Positions 45,030 to 55,590 of a stretch of DNA of 64,000 bases are shown here, piece after piece (position 1 is the first letter of the stretch; each line of letters starts with the position of its first letter). The stretch spans positions 8,300,317-8,364,316 of the forward strand of contig QXEO01000464.1 of NCBI GenBank assembly GCA_007115705.1, in the 5' to 3' direction. The notes beneath the pieces are model-generated. The model saw nothing but the letters and a program-made list of their open reading frames with translations. It was not told the origin of the DNA and did no database searches. The translations under genes and the position numbers were made by a program. The stretch is from Dactylis glomerata. Taxonomy: Eukaryota; Streptophyta; Magnoliopsida; Poales; Poaceae.

Positions 45030-46486
45030 CTAAGGATAGAAGCGGCGCAACTGCACGGCGTTCCATGTAGGGGTGGATATCGAGCCAGCTTGGCTCAACT
45101 CGACTCAACTCGTAAATACTCGTTAATTAACGAGCTAGCTTGACTCAACTCATTAACTAAACAAGCTCCAGACCCCAACTTGGCTCGACTCAATTAAAAC
45201 TCGAGTTGGCTCAATAAACTCATTAAGCTTGATAAGAACATAAACAACATTAGCACCATAGCATCAGTATTGACAATGGACAATAATCCACATTATAACA
45301 TAAACTTAAACATTCAAAAGTTGCTTAAAAGTCCACCATCCCTTACATTAAAAGTGACACCATGAATAATCCAGAATAAAATAGCATCACATAGATTTTT
45401 AGTAGTACAAGTAGCCATATTACGAGCTAAATGAGTTTAACGAGTACTCGTAACTCGACTCATTAAACTCGTTTTCTTAATGAGCTAAAAATGCTAGCTT
45501 GGCTTGACTCGTTAGTGTCCGAGTTCAAGCTGAGTTGAGCCGAGTTTTTGAGTACTCATTAAGCTCACGAGTTTCGAGTTTTATTTCCACCCCTAGTTCC
45601 ATGGGTTCTCTACGTCTTTCCCCATTTTCGGGTTGCGTAGGCGGTATGCCCCTCCCGGGATGACCTCGTGGACAAGATACGGGCCTTCCCATGGTGGCTC
45701 CAGCTTCGACGTGCTTGTCTGCTTGAGGCGGAGCACAAGGTTGCCCAGCTCGAATGAGCGTCCGCGTACCCGTCTGCTGTGGTAGTTGCGGAGGCTCTGC
45801 TGGTAGACCGCCGATCGAACGAGGGCGACATCTCGAGCTTCATCTAGCAGGTCTTGGGCGTCTGCTAACGCCTTGTCCGCATCTTCCTCGACGTAGGCGG
45901 CGACGCGGGGCGCGCTGTAGCGTACATCCGTGGGTAGCACTGCTTCTGCTCCGAATAGCAGGAAGAAAGGTGTGTAGCCCGTCGAGGAGTTGGGCGTTGT
46001 TCTCAGGCTCCATAGCACCGAAGGCAGTTCCTCGACCTAGGTGCCTGCTGCACGCTTGAAGTGTCGAAGTAGTCGCTTCTTCAGGCCTCCGCATACAAGT
46101 CCGTTGGCTTTTTCAACCTGTCCATTAGACTTGGGGTGCGCCACCGAAGCATATTTGAGCTTGATGCCGAGGTTTTTGGCGAAGTCCTGGAATTCGCCCG
46201 AAGTGAAGTTGGTGCCGTTGTCGGTGATGATGCTGTTCGGGACGCCGTACCGGTAGATGATGGACTCGAAGAATTTGACCGTCGTGATCGCCTCTTGGTT
46301 GGTGACTGGAACAGCCTCTATCCACTTGGAGAACTTGTCCACTGCGACTAGAAGGTAAGTATGACCTCCTCTAGATGATTTGGGTAGAGGCCCCACTTGA
46401 TCGAGCCCCCATTGTGCGAAGGGCCAGGCCACAGGGATGGTGTGCAGCTCGGACGCCGACGCGTGCGGCTTGGTGGCGAATAACTG
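45030..46486 (-). pseudogene. Gypsy integrase
   Basis: The catalytic core shows GLDQVGPLPKSSRGG (first Asp), GVPNSIITDNGTNFTSG (second Asp) and HPKSNGQVEKANG (Glu), so DDE is complete. The C-terminal part has TPFFLLFGAEAVLPTDV and PPWEGPYLVHEVIPGGAYRL. A TGA at about 46487 separates it from the HHCC zinc finger in the upstream frame, and a TAG at 46037-46039 interrupts before VEELPSV, where Trp is usual. The last codons and the TAG stop (about 45030) lie beyond the hAT insertion at 45068-45595. It would insert the element's cDNA; this copy is inactive. Confidence 0.85.
45068..45595. mobile_element. hAT-type non-autonomous element, 528 bp
   Basis: Perfect 8-bp target duplicate gttccatg at 45060-45067 and 45596-45603. 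Inverted ends: taggggtggatat and, from the right, taggggtggaaat. Subterminal regions are crowded with 'actcg', 'gagtt' and 'gagct' words on both sides, forming long imperfect inverted repeats, as in hAT subterminal binding regions. No transposase. It sits within the last codons of the Gypsy pol ORF. Confidence 0.9.
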
Positions 46487-47755
46487 TCATGCTTCACAGT
46501 GCTGGACGATGTTCCTGGCATCGTAGAGGGCGGATAGCCAGTAGAATCCGGACCGAAAAGCCTTGGCCATGAGGGTTCGGCTGCACGCGTGATGCCCACA
46601 GATTCCTTCATGGATTTCTCGAAGGAGAGCAATCCCATCTTCCTGCGCTATGCACCGTTGGAGCACCCCTGTGGTGCTGCGCTTGTAGAGTTCCCCGTTG
46701 ATTATCGTGAAGGCCTTGGAGCGCCGCATGACTTGTCGGTGATGGATGGGATCTTCTGGGAGCTCGCCCCGCATCAGGTATGCCAAGTATGGCCTTGTCC
46801 ATGTTGCTTCGACGAGCATGACTGCGGCTGCATCCTTCGGGAGATCTTCTGCTCCTGCTGCTGGAGCGGTGTTGGCCGACCGAGCCCCCGGATGTGTTGC
46901 TAACGCCGAGTCAGTTACTGGCTTGATCTTGACGGAGCGTTCGAATATCTCTTCGAAGAAGACTCCAGGCGGTATTGGGAGGCACCTTGAGCCGACGTTG
47001 GCCAGGTTGTCTGCCTCCTCGTTACTTTCCCTGCTGATGTGCGTTACTTCGCAACCCTCGAATTCGCCTTTGAGCTTGTCGTACATGGCGCGATATGCGA
47101 TCATGTTCGCGCAGGTTGCGTCGCACTCCTTCATGACTTGCTGGGCGATGAGGTTCGAGTCTCCATGAATCTTGATGTGGGTGGCCCCGCAGGCCTTCGC
47201 CATGCGCATACCGTGAAGGACGGCTTCGTATTCCGCCTCGTTGTTGGAGGGGTTCGGGAAGCGCATGCGGAGGACATAGCGCATCCTGTCCCCTTGCGGT
47301 GACACCAGGATCACTCCTGCTCCTGCCCCCGAAACCCGTTTGGACCCGTCGACGAAAATGGTCCAGCTATTCGACAGGTCTGGGAGCTCGGGCATCTGGG
47401 CTTCTGTCCACTCGGCTATGAAATCCGGTAGGACCTGCGACTTGATTGCGGACTGGCGCTGGTACATGATCTCCCAGGGTCCTAACGTGATTCCCCATAG
47501 CGACACACGCCCTGTAGCGTCTGGATTGTTGAGGATGCTAGAAACTGGATTCGAGGCCACTACTATGATGGAGTGGCACTCGAAATAGTGTGGCAGTTTC
47601 TTCCCTGTCATGTAGATGGCGTATGCCAACTTCTGATAATGGGGGTATCTTTGCTTGGTCGGCGATAAAACTTCGCTCAGGTAGTACACTGGGCCTCTGT
47701 ACGCCGTGCTCTTTGCCTTCTTCTGCGCGTTCGACCACGAGCACTGAGCTGACAA
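46487..47755 (-). pseudogene. Gypsy RT connection, RNase H and integrase zinc finger
   Basis: The frame begins in the RT/RNase H connection (YYLSEVLSPTKQRYPHYQKL), overlapping the RT frame by about 200 bp, so a one-base shift lies near 47700-47740. The RNase H domain starts WTIFVDGSKRVSGAGAGVIL and has SNNEAEYEAVLHGMRMAKAC, HIKIHGDSNLIAQQV and HISRESNEEADNLANVGS, giving the D-E-D-D set. This is the plant-type RNase H of Tat elements. The integrase HHCC finger (HEGICGHHACSRTL...IVQHCEA) follows and is cut by a stop at about 46487-46489. Confidence 0.87.
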
Positions 47756-48806
47756 CTTGATTTGTAGCCGCGATGTATAGCAGCATTGGCTCTTTTTCTC
47801 GAGGTGTGACGAGAACTGGGGAGGTCGACAGACGATGCTTGAGGTCGTCGAACGCGGCTTGCGCCTCTTCAGTCCACGTGAAGTTGTCTGTTTTCCGGAG
47901 CAGCCGATAAAAAGGGAGTGCTTTTTCGCCCAGCTTGCTGATGAAGCGGCTAAGCGCTGCGAGTCGGCCTGTCAACTGCTGGACATGTCGAAGCGTCTTC
48001 AGAGGCTGCATGTTGATGATGGCCTGTATCTTCTCTGGGTTGCCTTCGATCCCTCTCTCGGAGATTAGATAGCCTAGCAGTTGGCCGGTGGGTACCCCGA
48101 AAGAGCACTTCTTCGGGTTAAGCTTGATGCTATATCTGTCGAGGTTGGCGAAGGTTTCTCGAAGGTCATCGAGCAGGCTATCTGCTTTCGCGGTCTTGAT
48201 GATGATGTCGTCGACATAAACTTCGACGTTGCGGCCGATTTGTTCCTTCAGGCACGCCTGCATACACCGTTGATAGGTGGCTCCGGCGTTCTTGAGCCCG
48301 AAGGGCATCGTCATGTAGCAGTATACCCTGTGCGGGGTGATGAACGCACTCTTGTCTTCGTCTTCTACTTTCAGCCGTATCTGATTATACCCGGAGTAGG
48401 CGTCGAGGAACGAGAGGCGTTCACATCCTGCCGTGGAATCGATGATCTGGTCGATTCGAGGCAGGGGGAAGTAATCCTTCGGGCAGTGCTTGTTTAAGGC
48501 TGTGAAATTGATGCACATCCTGTAGATCTTGGTGTCCTTCTTCTCCACCATGACCGGTGGCGAGAGCCACGTGGCTTTCTTGATCTCTCTGATGAACTTG
48601 GCTTCGAGGAGGCGATTGATTTCTTCGCCCATCGACTTGGCCTTCTCTGGATTATACCGTCGCATAGACTGCTTGACCGGTTTCGTGTTTGGAAATATCT
48701 TGAGCTCGTGCTCGGCGAGTTCCCTGGGGATGCCTGGCATGTCAGCTGGACACCAGGCGAACATCCTCCAGTGCTCACGGAGGAACTCGACGAGCGCGCT
48801 TTCCTA
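47538..48806 (-). pseudogene. Gypsy reverse transcriptase
   Basis: A TAG at 48806-48804 divides it from the protease in the same frame. Then come AWCPADMPGIPRELAEHELK, SPPVMVEKKDTKIYRMCINF, FPLPRIDQIIDSTAGCERLS, FLDAYSGYNQIRL, TMPFGLKNAGATYQRCMQAC and the active-site YVDD in EVYVDDIIIKT, followed by the LLGYLISERGIEGNPEKIQA thumb region. The catalytic domain reads through without breaks to the frameshift near 47720. It copies the element's RNA to DNA with the tRNA primer. Confidence 0.9.
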
Positions 48807-49541
48807 TGCGGGAGAGAGAGAGTTCGACACCCGCGCCGTCTTAGTTGGGTCCGTCGGGTGGATTTGGTGCTCTCGGGTGTCTTTGGTGGCATCGAAAGAC
48901 AGCTCTGGGGCGTTCTGCTGTGCCGGTGGATCGATGTCCATGACAGTGGCTTCCCGAATGTGGTGCAGTTCTTCATGCACCCCAAAGGTCTGGGACATGC
49001 TGTTGAAGTCCTTGTCGCAGTTTTCTGATCGTGCGAAACTGCCGCTGATCGTCAGTGGTCCTCTGTTTGCAGGCATCCGCAGCTTGAGGTAGGCGTAGTG
49101 GGGTACCGCCATGAATCGGGCGAACGCTGGTCGCCCGAGGATAGCATGGTACTGCGAGGGCCAGTCACCCACCTCGAATTCGATCTTTTCCTTTCTGAAG
49201 TTTGCTGGAGTGCCGAAGATGACGTCGAGATGTATCGCCCCCAATGGGTACGCCGGCTTCCCTGGGACGATTCCGTGGAAGGAAGTCTCCGTTGGCAGGA
49301 GATTGTTTAGCGGGATCTTGATCTTTCGCAGTGTGTCTGCGTAGATGAGGTTCAAGCTGCTGCCTCCGTCCATGAACACCTTTTTCGATGTGAAACCCCC
49401 TATTTGCGCCTCGAGAACCAAAGCATGGTGTCCTGGGCGTGGGATCTTCGGTGGATGATCTGACCGGTCGAAACCGATCGGATGTTTGGACCAATTCAGG
49501 TATTCGGGAGTGGCCGGTGGCGCGTGTTCGGCGTGAAACAC
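48804..49541 (-). pseudogene. Gypsy aspartic protease
   Basis: Contains ALVLEAQIGGFTSKKVFMDG then GSSLNLIYADTLRKI: a retropepsin-like fold with DGGS in place of DTGS, usual for this lineage. Later IHLDVIFGTPANFRKEKIEF and YHAILGRPAFARFMAVPHYA correspond to the flap and ILGR motif. The frame differs from gag, which ends at a TAG (49630-49628), so a shift or programmed frameshift is needed near 49545. It is closed by a TAG at 48804. Confidence 0.82.
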
Positions 49542-49627
49542 TTCTCGTGCGCCTTTCGCTGAAACTCTTCTTCCTCGTTGGCCGGCTGTCGCTGATCGAC
49601 TTGCTGGATCGTGGCGGCCTGGTGGCC

Positions 49628-52072
49628 CTACTGTACGACGTTTGCTGGTGGGTTCGGCGGTGGCGGTGGAGCGTTGTAGGCTATCGCCCCTGCCACTGGC
49701 TGCTCGGCGCCCATCCTCTCCTGAAGTGCCCGGTTGAGACGAAGGAATTCCCTACACTCGATGAGGAGGTGTGCAGGTCTTCGTACTCCGTCTTTGTCGA
49801 GGTACGTATGCCTTGGGCATCCGCTATCAAGCATCTCCTCTGCCGACATCTGTGGCTGCCGTCGGCGCCATTCCTTACTTGGCTTCGAGACACTTTTGCT
49901 GCTGCTACCGTGGTAATTGTTTCCTTGCCGCGGTAAGTCACGGTTGTCTTCACGATCTTCGTGTATGTAGCCTGCTGCTACCATGTCCGTATTCTCCGTG
50001 TTGTCGTAGCGATTCTGACGACCCTTCTTTCGGGACCCGGAGTGGAACTGGTCTTTCGCGTCGACGTCGCGTTCTGCTGATCGACGGCGACTTCTGGGAG
50101 CCGCGATGGAGTCTTCGCCATCGGCCCACTCATTCGCCAAGCTCATGAGGTGGTCGACGGTCCTTGGCTTGCAGCGTCCAAGCTCTTCCTTGAAGTCGCG
50201 TCTGAAGAGGCCGTCGCGAAAGGCGTCGATGGCCCTTTCGGGCGAGATATTTTCCGTCGTGTTCCGGAGGCTGATCCACCATGAGATGTATGATCTCAGG
50301 TTTTCTCCAGTTCTTTGCACGCATAGGATTAGTTCTTCGAACGACGTAGGTCGTCGCGAAGTGCCTCGGAAGTTAGCGATGAACGCCTGCCAAAATTCTT
50401 CCCAAGAGCGGATGCTATCTGGGGCGAGATTATTCAGCCATGCCCTTGCGTTATCCTTTAGATGCAGCGACAGCAACTGGAGGGCATTGTCTCTAGATCC
50501 GCCGTTGATTTTGACAGCAGTTATGAAATCATCGAGCCAAATTCGGGGGTCCTGCTGCCCGTTGAACTTGACTATGCCATCACTGAGCTTGATTCCCTTC
50601 GGCAACGGTGCGGAGCGGATTAAAAGGCTAAAGCAATCTGCCCCGCACAGTCCATCGTTGGTGCCGCCGAATGTCTCCGTCTCGTGGTCTCCCTCGAAGC
50701 GGCGCGCTTCGCGCCGCGCTCGCGCTTGGTCGACCCTGTTCTGGGCCAGACCATGCCGAAGCTCTCCATTGAGAGGTTCGACCACTTGCGCCCGAGGCGC
50801 TACGGGTGGCACCGGTGCTGGGTGCCTAGCTTGCTCCGCCAGTGGGGCGGTTCTCCTTGCTGTCGCATCATGCCCTGAATCGGGCGTGCCTTGGAGCACC
50901 CTTACTCCTTCGAGTGCCAGATTTCTCAGGTGTCGCATATGCTCATCGCCGTTGGATGCGTTCGCGGCAATGTATGCCGCCGCGGCCATGATCGCGGCCT
51001 CCTTGGTCTTGGGCATCAGTTCGGTCTCGTTGAACTCTGCCTCTAAATTTCGGGTGATATTATGCATATCGCCCCCCGACTGAGTGCGTGACCTCGATCT
51101 ATGTTGGACGCTCGATGAGTAATGAGACGATCTTTCGGCCCGTCTTCTGCTGGACGCATCGGCCTCCTCTCTGCGCCGTTCCAGCACTCGCATGTCTGCA
51201 CTGATCTGGTCCTTCTGCTCCTGGACGACGAACCGGAGTGCGGCCAGATCGCTCGGGCTTGGGTTGGGACCGAAGTTCACCTCGCCCGCATAAACCCTTC
51301 TTGCGAACCGGATTTGGTCATGCGTGACCACCTGGCGCCCGCTATCTGCCCTATTTCGGCCGTCGTTGTCTCTGTTCTCGTTTCCGTCGCCGTGCGATGC
51401 CATCATGCAGTGGCCCCCGGTCCACGGGGCTGAATCGTCGCTGATTTCGCCCAGCGCTGGAGGGTAGACGTCGTCACTTTCGACGTAGGGCCCGACTTCG
51501 ATCATGAAATCAGAATCGTAATCGGCCACATAGCCATCGCTAGATGCGGCAGATTCGTAGTGTGAAGCGGAGCTTGCTGAATTGCCTATTTTCCCCTTAG
51601 CTTCGGGGTAGACATCGTCATCGTCGTCTGAGCATGTGTAGTCCGAATATAACCCTTCGACGTAATCAGGGTCATACGGAGCAGCGCGGAGCGTGAGGGC
51701 ATTGAGAGCCCGATTGCACTCAGATATCGTCGGGTAGACAGCTGCTGTGCCCCCCCGAGGATCTTCACAGCCGGCGATCTCATGGGATGAGAAATCTCCG
51801 GCGCCCACGTAGTGGTATGCGTCGCAGTCGACGCAGTATGCGGTGGTCGGGGATGGAGGTGGGTCTTCGAAATCGTTCGACCCTAGTGATGGGGTCGAAT
51901 TTTTCAGCTTCGGTTCTTCCTCCGATGGCGCTAGTAGCGCGCTTGCCGAGAGTTTGCCCCCGACGGCTGGTGGTGTCGTCGTTTCGGCCACGAGTAGAGC
52001 CGATTCGCCGATGGAGAGCAGTTCCATCGCTCCATTGCTGTCCACGTGGAAGTTGAACAGTCCGAAAGCCAT
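49628..52072 (-). CDS. Gypsy gag polyprotein
   Basis: The open frame extends from the primer site, but the first in-frame ATG is at 52072 (MAFGLFNFHVDSNGAMELLS), giving about 814 residues. The long acidic, low-complexity N-terminal half (YSDYTCSDDDDDVYPEAKGK) and Arg-rich middle are typical of Tat gag. The retrotransposon gag domain follows: VKFNGQQDPRIWLDDFITAV, NARAWLNNLAPDSIRSWEEF and AIDAFRDGLFRRDFKEELGR. A C-terminal Cys/His segment (SGCPRHTYLDKDG...LLIECREFLRL) replaces a standard knuckle. It ends in a proline-rich tail and TAG at 49628-49630. This part of the element is uninterrupted. Confidence 0.85.
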   Translation of the reverse strand: MAFGLFNFHVDSNGAMELLSIGESALLVAETTTPPAVGGKLSASALLAPSEEEPKLKNSTPSLGSNDFEDPPPSPTTAYCVDCDAYHYVGAGDFSSHEIAGCEDPRGGTAAVYPTISECNRALNALTLRAAPYDPDYVEGLYSDYTCSDDDDDVYPEAKGKIGNSASSASHYESAASSDGYVADYDSDFMIEVGPYVESDDVYPPALGEISDDSAPWTGGHCMMASHGDGNENRDNDGRNRADSGRQVVTHDQIRFARRVYAGEVNFGPNPSPSDLAALRFVVQEQKDQISADMRVLERRREEADASSRRRAERSSHYSSSVQHRSRSRTQSGGDMHNITRNLEAEFNETELMPKTKEAAIMAAAAYIAANASNGDEHMRHLRNLALEGVRVLQGTPDSGHDATARRTAPLAEQARHPAPVPPVAPRAQVVEPLNGELRHGLAQNRVDQARARREARRFEGDHETETFGGTNDGLCGADCFSLLIRSAPLPKGIKLSDGIVKFNGQQDPRIWLDDFITAVKINGGSRDNALQLLSLHLKDNARAWLNNLAPDSIRSWEEFWQAFIANFRGTSRRPTSFEELILCVQRTGENLRSYISWWISLRNTTENISPERAIDAFRDGLFRRDFKEELGRCKPRTVDHLMSLANEWADGEDSIAAPRSRRRSAERDVDAKDQFHSGSRKKGRQNRYDNTENTDMVAAGYIHEDREDNRDLPRQGNNYHGSSSKSVSKPSKEWRRRQPQMSAEEMLDSGCPRHTYLDKDGVRRPAHLLIECREFLRLNRALQERMGAEQPVAGAIAYNAPPPPPNPPANVVQ

Positions 52073-52441
52073 GTCATAGCCTTCGGACGCTACTCCTGCC
52101 GCGCTTGAGATGGGGTCGATGACGTTCGCCGCTGGAGTGGGCTTGGCAGCGCTTGGCGAAATGTTGCTGACGACGATCGAATCAGCGGCGTTGACGCCTG
52201 GTTCCGTCGGGTTGGCGTTGACGACAGCCGGCACAGCGATGCCGACAATGGTGTCGGTGTCGATCTTGGAAGTGGTATCGACGTTGGTCGGCGAAGCGAT
52301 GCCGACGGTGGTGTCGATGTCGATCTTGGCGGTGGTGTCGACGTCGGTCGGTGCAGTGATGCCGACTGGTGGTGTCGATGTCGATCTTGGCGGTGGTTGG
52401 TGATGGAGCCGGCGAATCCGTAGATCCAGATCCCGTCCTCC

Positions 52442-52458
52442 CCACGGTCGGCGCCAAT
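52442..52458 (-). promoter_or_regulatory. Gypsy primer binding site
   Basis: The minus strand directly after the 5' LTR reads attggcgccgaccgtgggg. The TGGCGCC start is shared by many plant Gypsy elements and would pair with a tRNA 3' end; I cannot name the tRNA with certainty. Confidence 0.75.
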
Positions 52459-53013
52459 TGACGAGGTTTATCCCCGGCAATGCCCATGTCGAAGGGCTTT
52501 CGATCTAGGAAGCGTATTGGGGACCTGGCGAACTCGACGGCGATCAGACGAAAGCAAAGGAACACAGGATTTACCCAGGTTCGGCCCCCTCGAAAGGTAA
52601 AAGGCCTACGTCCTGCTTGTCTGACTTTGTATTGATGAAGGTGTGGTGAGGATGGTGGTACAATGGTGGCGTAGATTGGATCTAGCCTAAACAGAGAGCT
52701 CTAAGTTGTCGAGCGCTCCGGCGTGAGGTGGGTGGAAAAGTGTCTAACCTTTCGAGACCTCCCTCCCAGCCTTTTATATGCGAAGGCTGGGTCTCAGGAT
52801 TGTCTCTCAAGCCAAGTACAGATCGGATCGATACTCAAACGAAAACCTAATCTATCTCCAAATCCTCGGGTCCTTGCTTGCACGCCAAGTTAAGCTCCTG
52901 GGCCACGCTAGACCTTTGCCTTGATGGGCCTCGGGAGCCTTTCGAGAGATACCCTTCCTGGACCGAAAACCAGGTAGGCGAATATCGGGGACCCGTTTGT
53001 CATTCCTTCGTCA
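52459..53013 (-). repeat. Gypsy 5' LTR
   Basis: 555 bp, the transcription-starting LTR for the minus-strand element. A minus-strand TATA (catataaaagg) lies at about 52780-52770. It matches the left copy except for seven transitions. Confidence 0.93.
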
Positions 53014-53058
53014 GAAGTCTTCTGAAAGTAATGAAAATATCGAGAGAAACTTTGGCGA

Positions 53059-53285
53059 CCTCCGTTTCAAGGAATAAGGCGCACGGGTATTCCAAGGCAA
53101 ATTTTGACCGAATAAATAGAGCAACTAAAACTTAATATATTGTGTAAAATTAGTATTATTGGATTTGAATTAAAACATACTTTTCAATGATGCTAATTTT
53201 ATACCAATTTTTTTATGTATTTAGAATAAATCTTGATTTAAAAAAAACACGCAAAACGAGAGCGTCTTATTTTTTGAAACGGAGG
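53059..53285. repeat. Decayed Stowaway-like MITE
   Basis: Imperfect inverted ends: cctccgtttcaaggaataag and, from the right, cctccgtttcaaaaaataag. No TA duplicate is visible at the ends, so it is probably end-eroded. Confidence 0.55.
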
Positions 53286-53984
53286 TAGTCTGAAGAACAT
53301 GTTTATCATGATTATGAAATTCTTCATAGACTCTAGAAAAGAAAAGACGCTGCCATACACTAGTCGGTACTTATTTTCATTTGCTATATGAAAGAGCGAT
53401 ATCCATACATGCAATTTCATATTCTATTTTTTTCCTCAAAAAATCTACTATTCCGTTTTACATGCAAAAGGAGTGCCATATTCCGTTTTACCCAAAAAAA
53501 AGAACCTCTTGTTATGTTTTGTACTCGAAAATGGATTTATAGGATGAGTTGACATCTATTTGGATTATTTTAGAATATTAGATTTGTATGACGAGCCTGC
53601 AGCCCAAGTTTGGTTTCATTTTGCGTTAGACATATTTGATTCTGATATTCCGGTCGTCATCCCGCTCCAAAACTCTGCAACCCTTTGTCCGCAAAAAATA
53701 AAACTCTGCAACCCCAGCGAAAGACAACTCGTGCTGGTCACTGGTCGCTACGCGGTGGGCCGTGAACGCGTCGCCGGCGTTGGCATAATCGAAAACGTGT
53801 TGGAGAAAAACAAAACGAGAAGAATCGCACGAATCAAGCAATGCTTTTTTACACACGAGATCTGTGACACACGCCGGTGACATAGACGGACACCTGGGTC
53901 CCATGGATACATGACCCACCTGCCTGTGATGCTTCGGTGGCACATGCGTCTGCACCGTTCACAGCTCGCGTCCCGATGGCGTGA

Positions 53985-54016
<32 letters not shown>

Positions 54017-55488
54017 CTAATGACCAACCGATAATTTTAACCAGAGAGGAAGACGAACATTGGATGTGCATCCAACGGTCCGAAACAGGGCGACGTGGAG
54101 CTCCTTCAAACCGACCACGATGTGAGGAAAACATAATTTAAGGATTTCCGCTGCTATTGTTTTGTCTCGCAGGACCCACTGTCGGTGTCAGCGGAAAGGA
54201 TGTGAGGTCGGTGTTCGGCACGCTCTCACCTGCCGCAAAAATTACTTTCTCAGTCTTAAGTTTTCGAATCTCGAAAGGTCAAAAGAGGAAGCTGCGTAGT
54301 TGCTGCTGAGTGCTCTCCCTAAATCTGAATCCGGCCATCATCATGTTTCGGATTTAACATGCCCTTGGAGCAAAATGTTTGACACGGTGCCAGTAGGTGA
54401 TTTTGTCCCGCAGTTTTGTCAAAAAAATTATATCCTGGTTTTTAGTAAGTATAAAAGGTCAAAAGGTAAAGTATAACTCTTGTATACTTTGTACTCGAAA
54501 AGGTTGAATCTCCTCCACGTGCCCTCCATGTTTGAAGATTTCTCTACCGTTGGCTTTGGTCTTAGCGTCTCTCTAATTGTAATTGACTACAGACAAGCAA
54601 CAACGATGAGCATCATCACACATACCGTAGCCCTAATATGACTCTTTGACAGAGTGAAAGGAGGGTTGATACTACATATGTACAGTACATGACTAAGAGG
54701 ACAAGGTTGAACAAGACCATTATGAGGATCTTTTTTTGGAATAGGGTAATGATGCGCCCCACCAATATTTTTACCTAAGGATTATTCACTTTATTGGGCA
54801 TGGTATCTATGACTGGATTCATGGAAAATGTACCATTTTCCATAGGGCGTAGTTTAAGAAGCAATTCAAGTCAATACTTCGCTGCTAATATATAGTTGAA
54901 TGCATTTCTCAGACCCTGCGTTCCAACCGTGTTGACACCTCCATAAAGAGGTCTCGATTTAATCCAGTCATAATAACAAATCCATAAAAATAATGTTTAT
55001 GTGTCTTTTGTGATCATAATTATCGCGGCATGCCCCATATTTCTGTTCCTGATCGGTGGATCCGCGTAGCCAAAATCAAACCGAACAATTGATTTTTGTG
55101 CAACTAGGATCTAAGTATGGGACTAGAATCTGGCGCGACAATTTATTTGAATCACAATTCAAGTTGACGATTTGTTGGTACGAAAAAAGCAACTTCTCCT
55201 CTTTCACCCAACTGAATAAGTAAACGTGTGAGATAACGCACGACTAGTGGATCCCAAATTTCAGTCTGGAGAACGCAAATTCAGCAAAGAATCTAACTTT
55301 GAAGCGTCACCTCTCTCTCTCTCTCTCTCATTTTATCCTTGAGAATTCTAAACCTGAATTTACACGTTTTTGACTGTGTGGCAAGCAGCTGTCTCCTGAC
55401 CAAAGCAACAAAAATTGAGAGGAAAGCGGATGAAATCATGAAATTTAAGTGGATAAGACTGGCCGGATGACCTGGCTTAGATTTCGTA

Positions 55489-55590
55489 CTCCCTCCGACC
55501 ATAATACTCTTCGCTAATATAGATATATCTAGACACATTTTAGTGATAGATACATCCGTATTAGCGAAGAGTAATATGGGTCGGAGGGAG
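55489..55590 (+). mobile_element. Stowaway MITE, 102 bp
   Basis: TA at 55487-55488 and 55591-55592. Ends ctccctccgaccataatact and the inverted agtaatatgggtcggaggga continue through 'cttcgctaata'/'tattagcgaag' and make a near-perfect hairpin. Confidence 0.92.

Larger units (their letters stand above)
38241..53013 (-). mobile_element. Tat-type Ty3/Gypsy element with antisense gene
   Basis: 14,773 bp between gaagt duplicates (38236-38240 and 53014-53018). The two 555-bp LTRs differ at seven positions by hand count. A primer site lies at 52442-52458 and a polypurine tract at 38796-38808 on the minus strand. Gag-pol order is gag, protease, RT, RNase H, integrase, with no chromodomain seen after integrase. 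A large region between integrase and the 3' LTR carries an antisense gene, a known feature of Tat-lineage elements (Grande/RIRE2/Ogre relatives). Pol is interrupted by stops and frameshifts, so the copy is not autonomous. A 528-bp hAT element is nested near the pol stop. Confidence 0.93.

Noticed and set aside
50106..51083. 325-residue plus-strand ORF opposite gag
   Set aside because: A shadow of the gag frame on the other strand. Composition is driven by gag codon use; it is not the antisense gene, which lies at 40.6-44.2 kb.
53560..53880. 106-residue plus-strand ORF
   Set aside because: No domain, no start context or splice signals, flanked by MITE remnants and low-complexity sequence.
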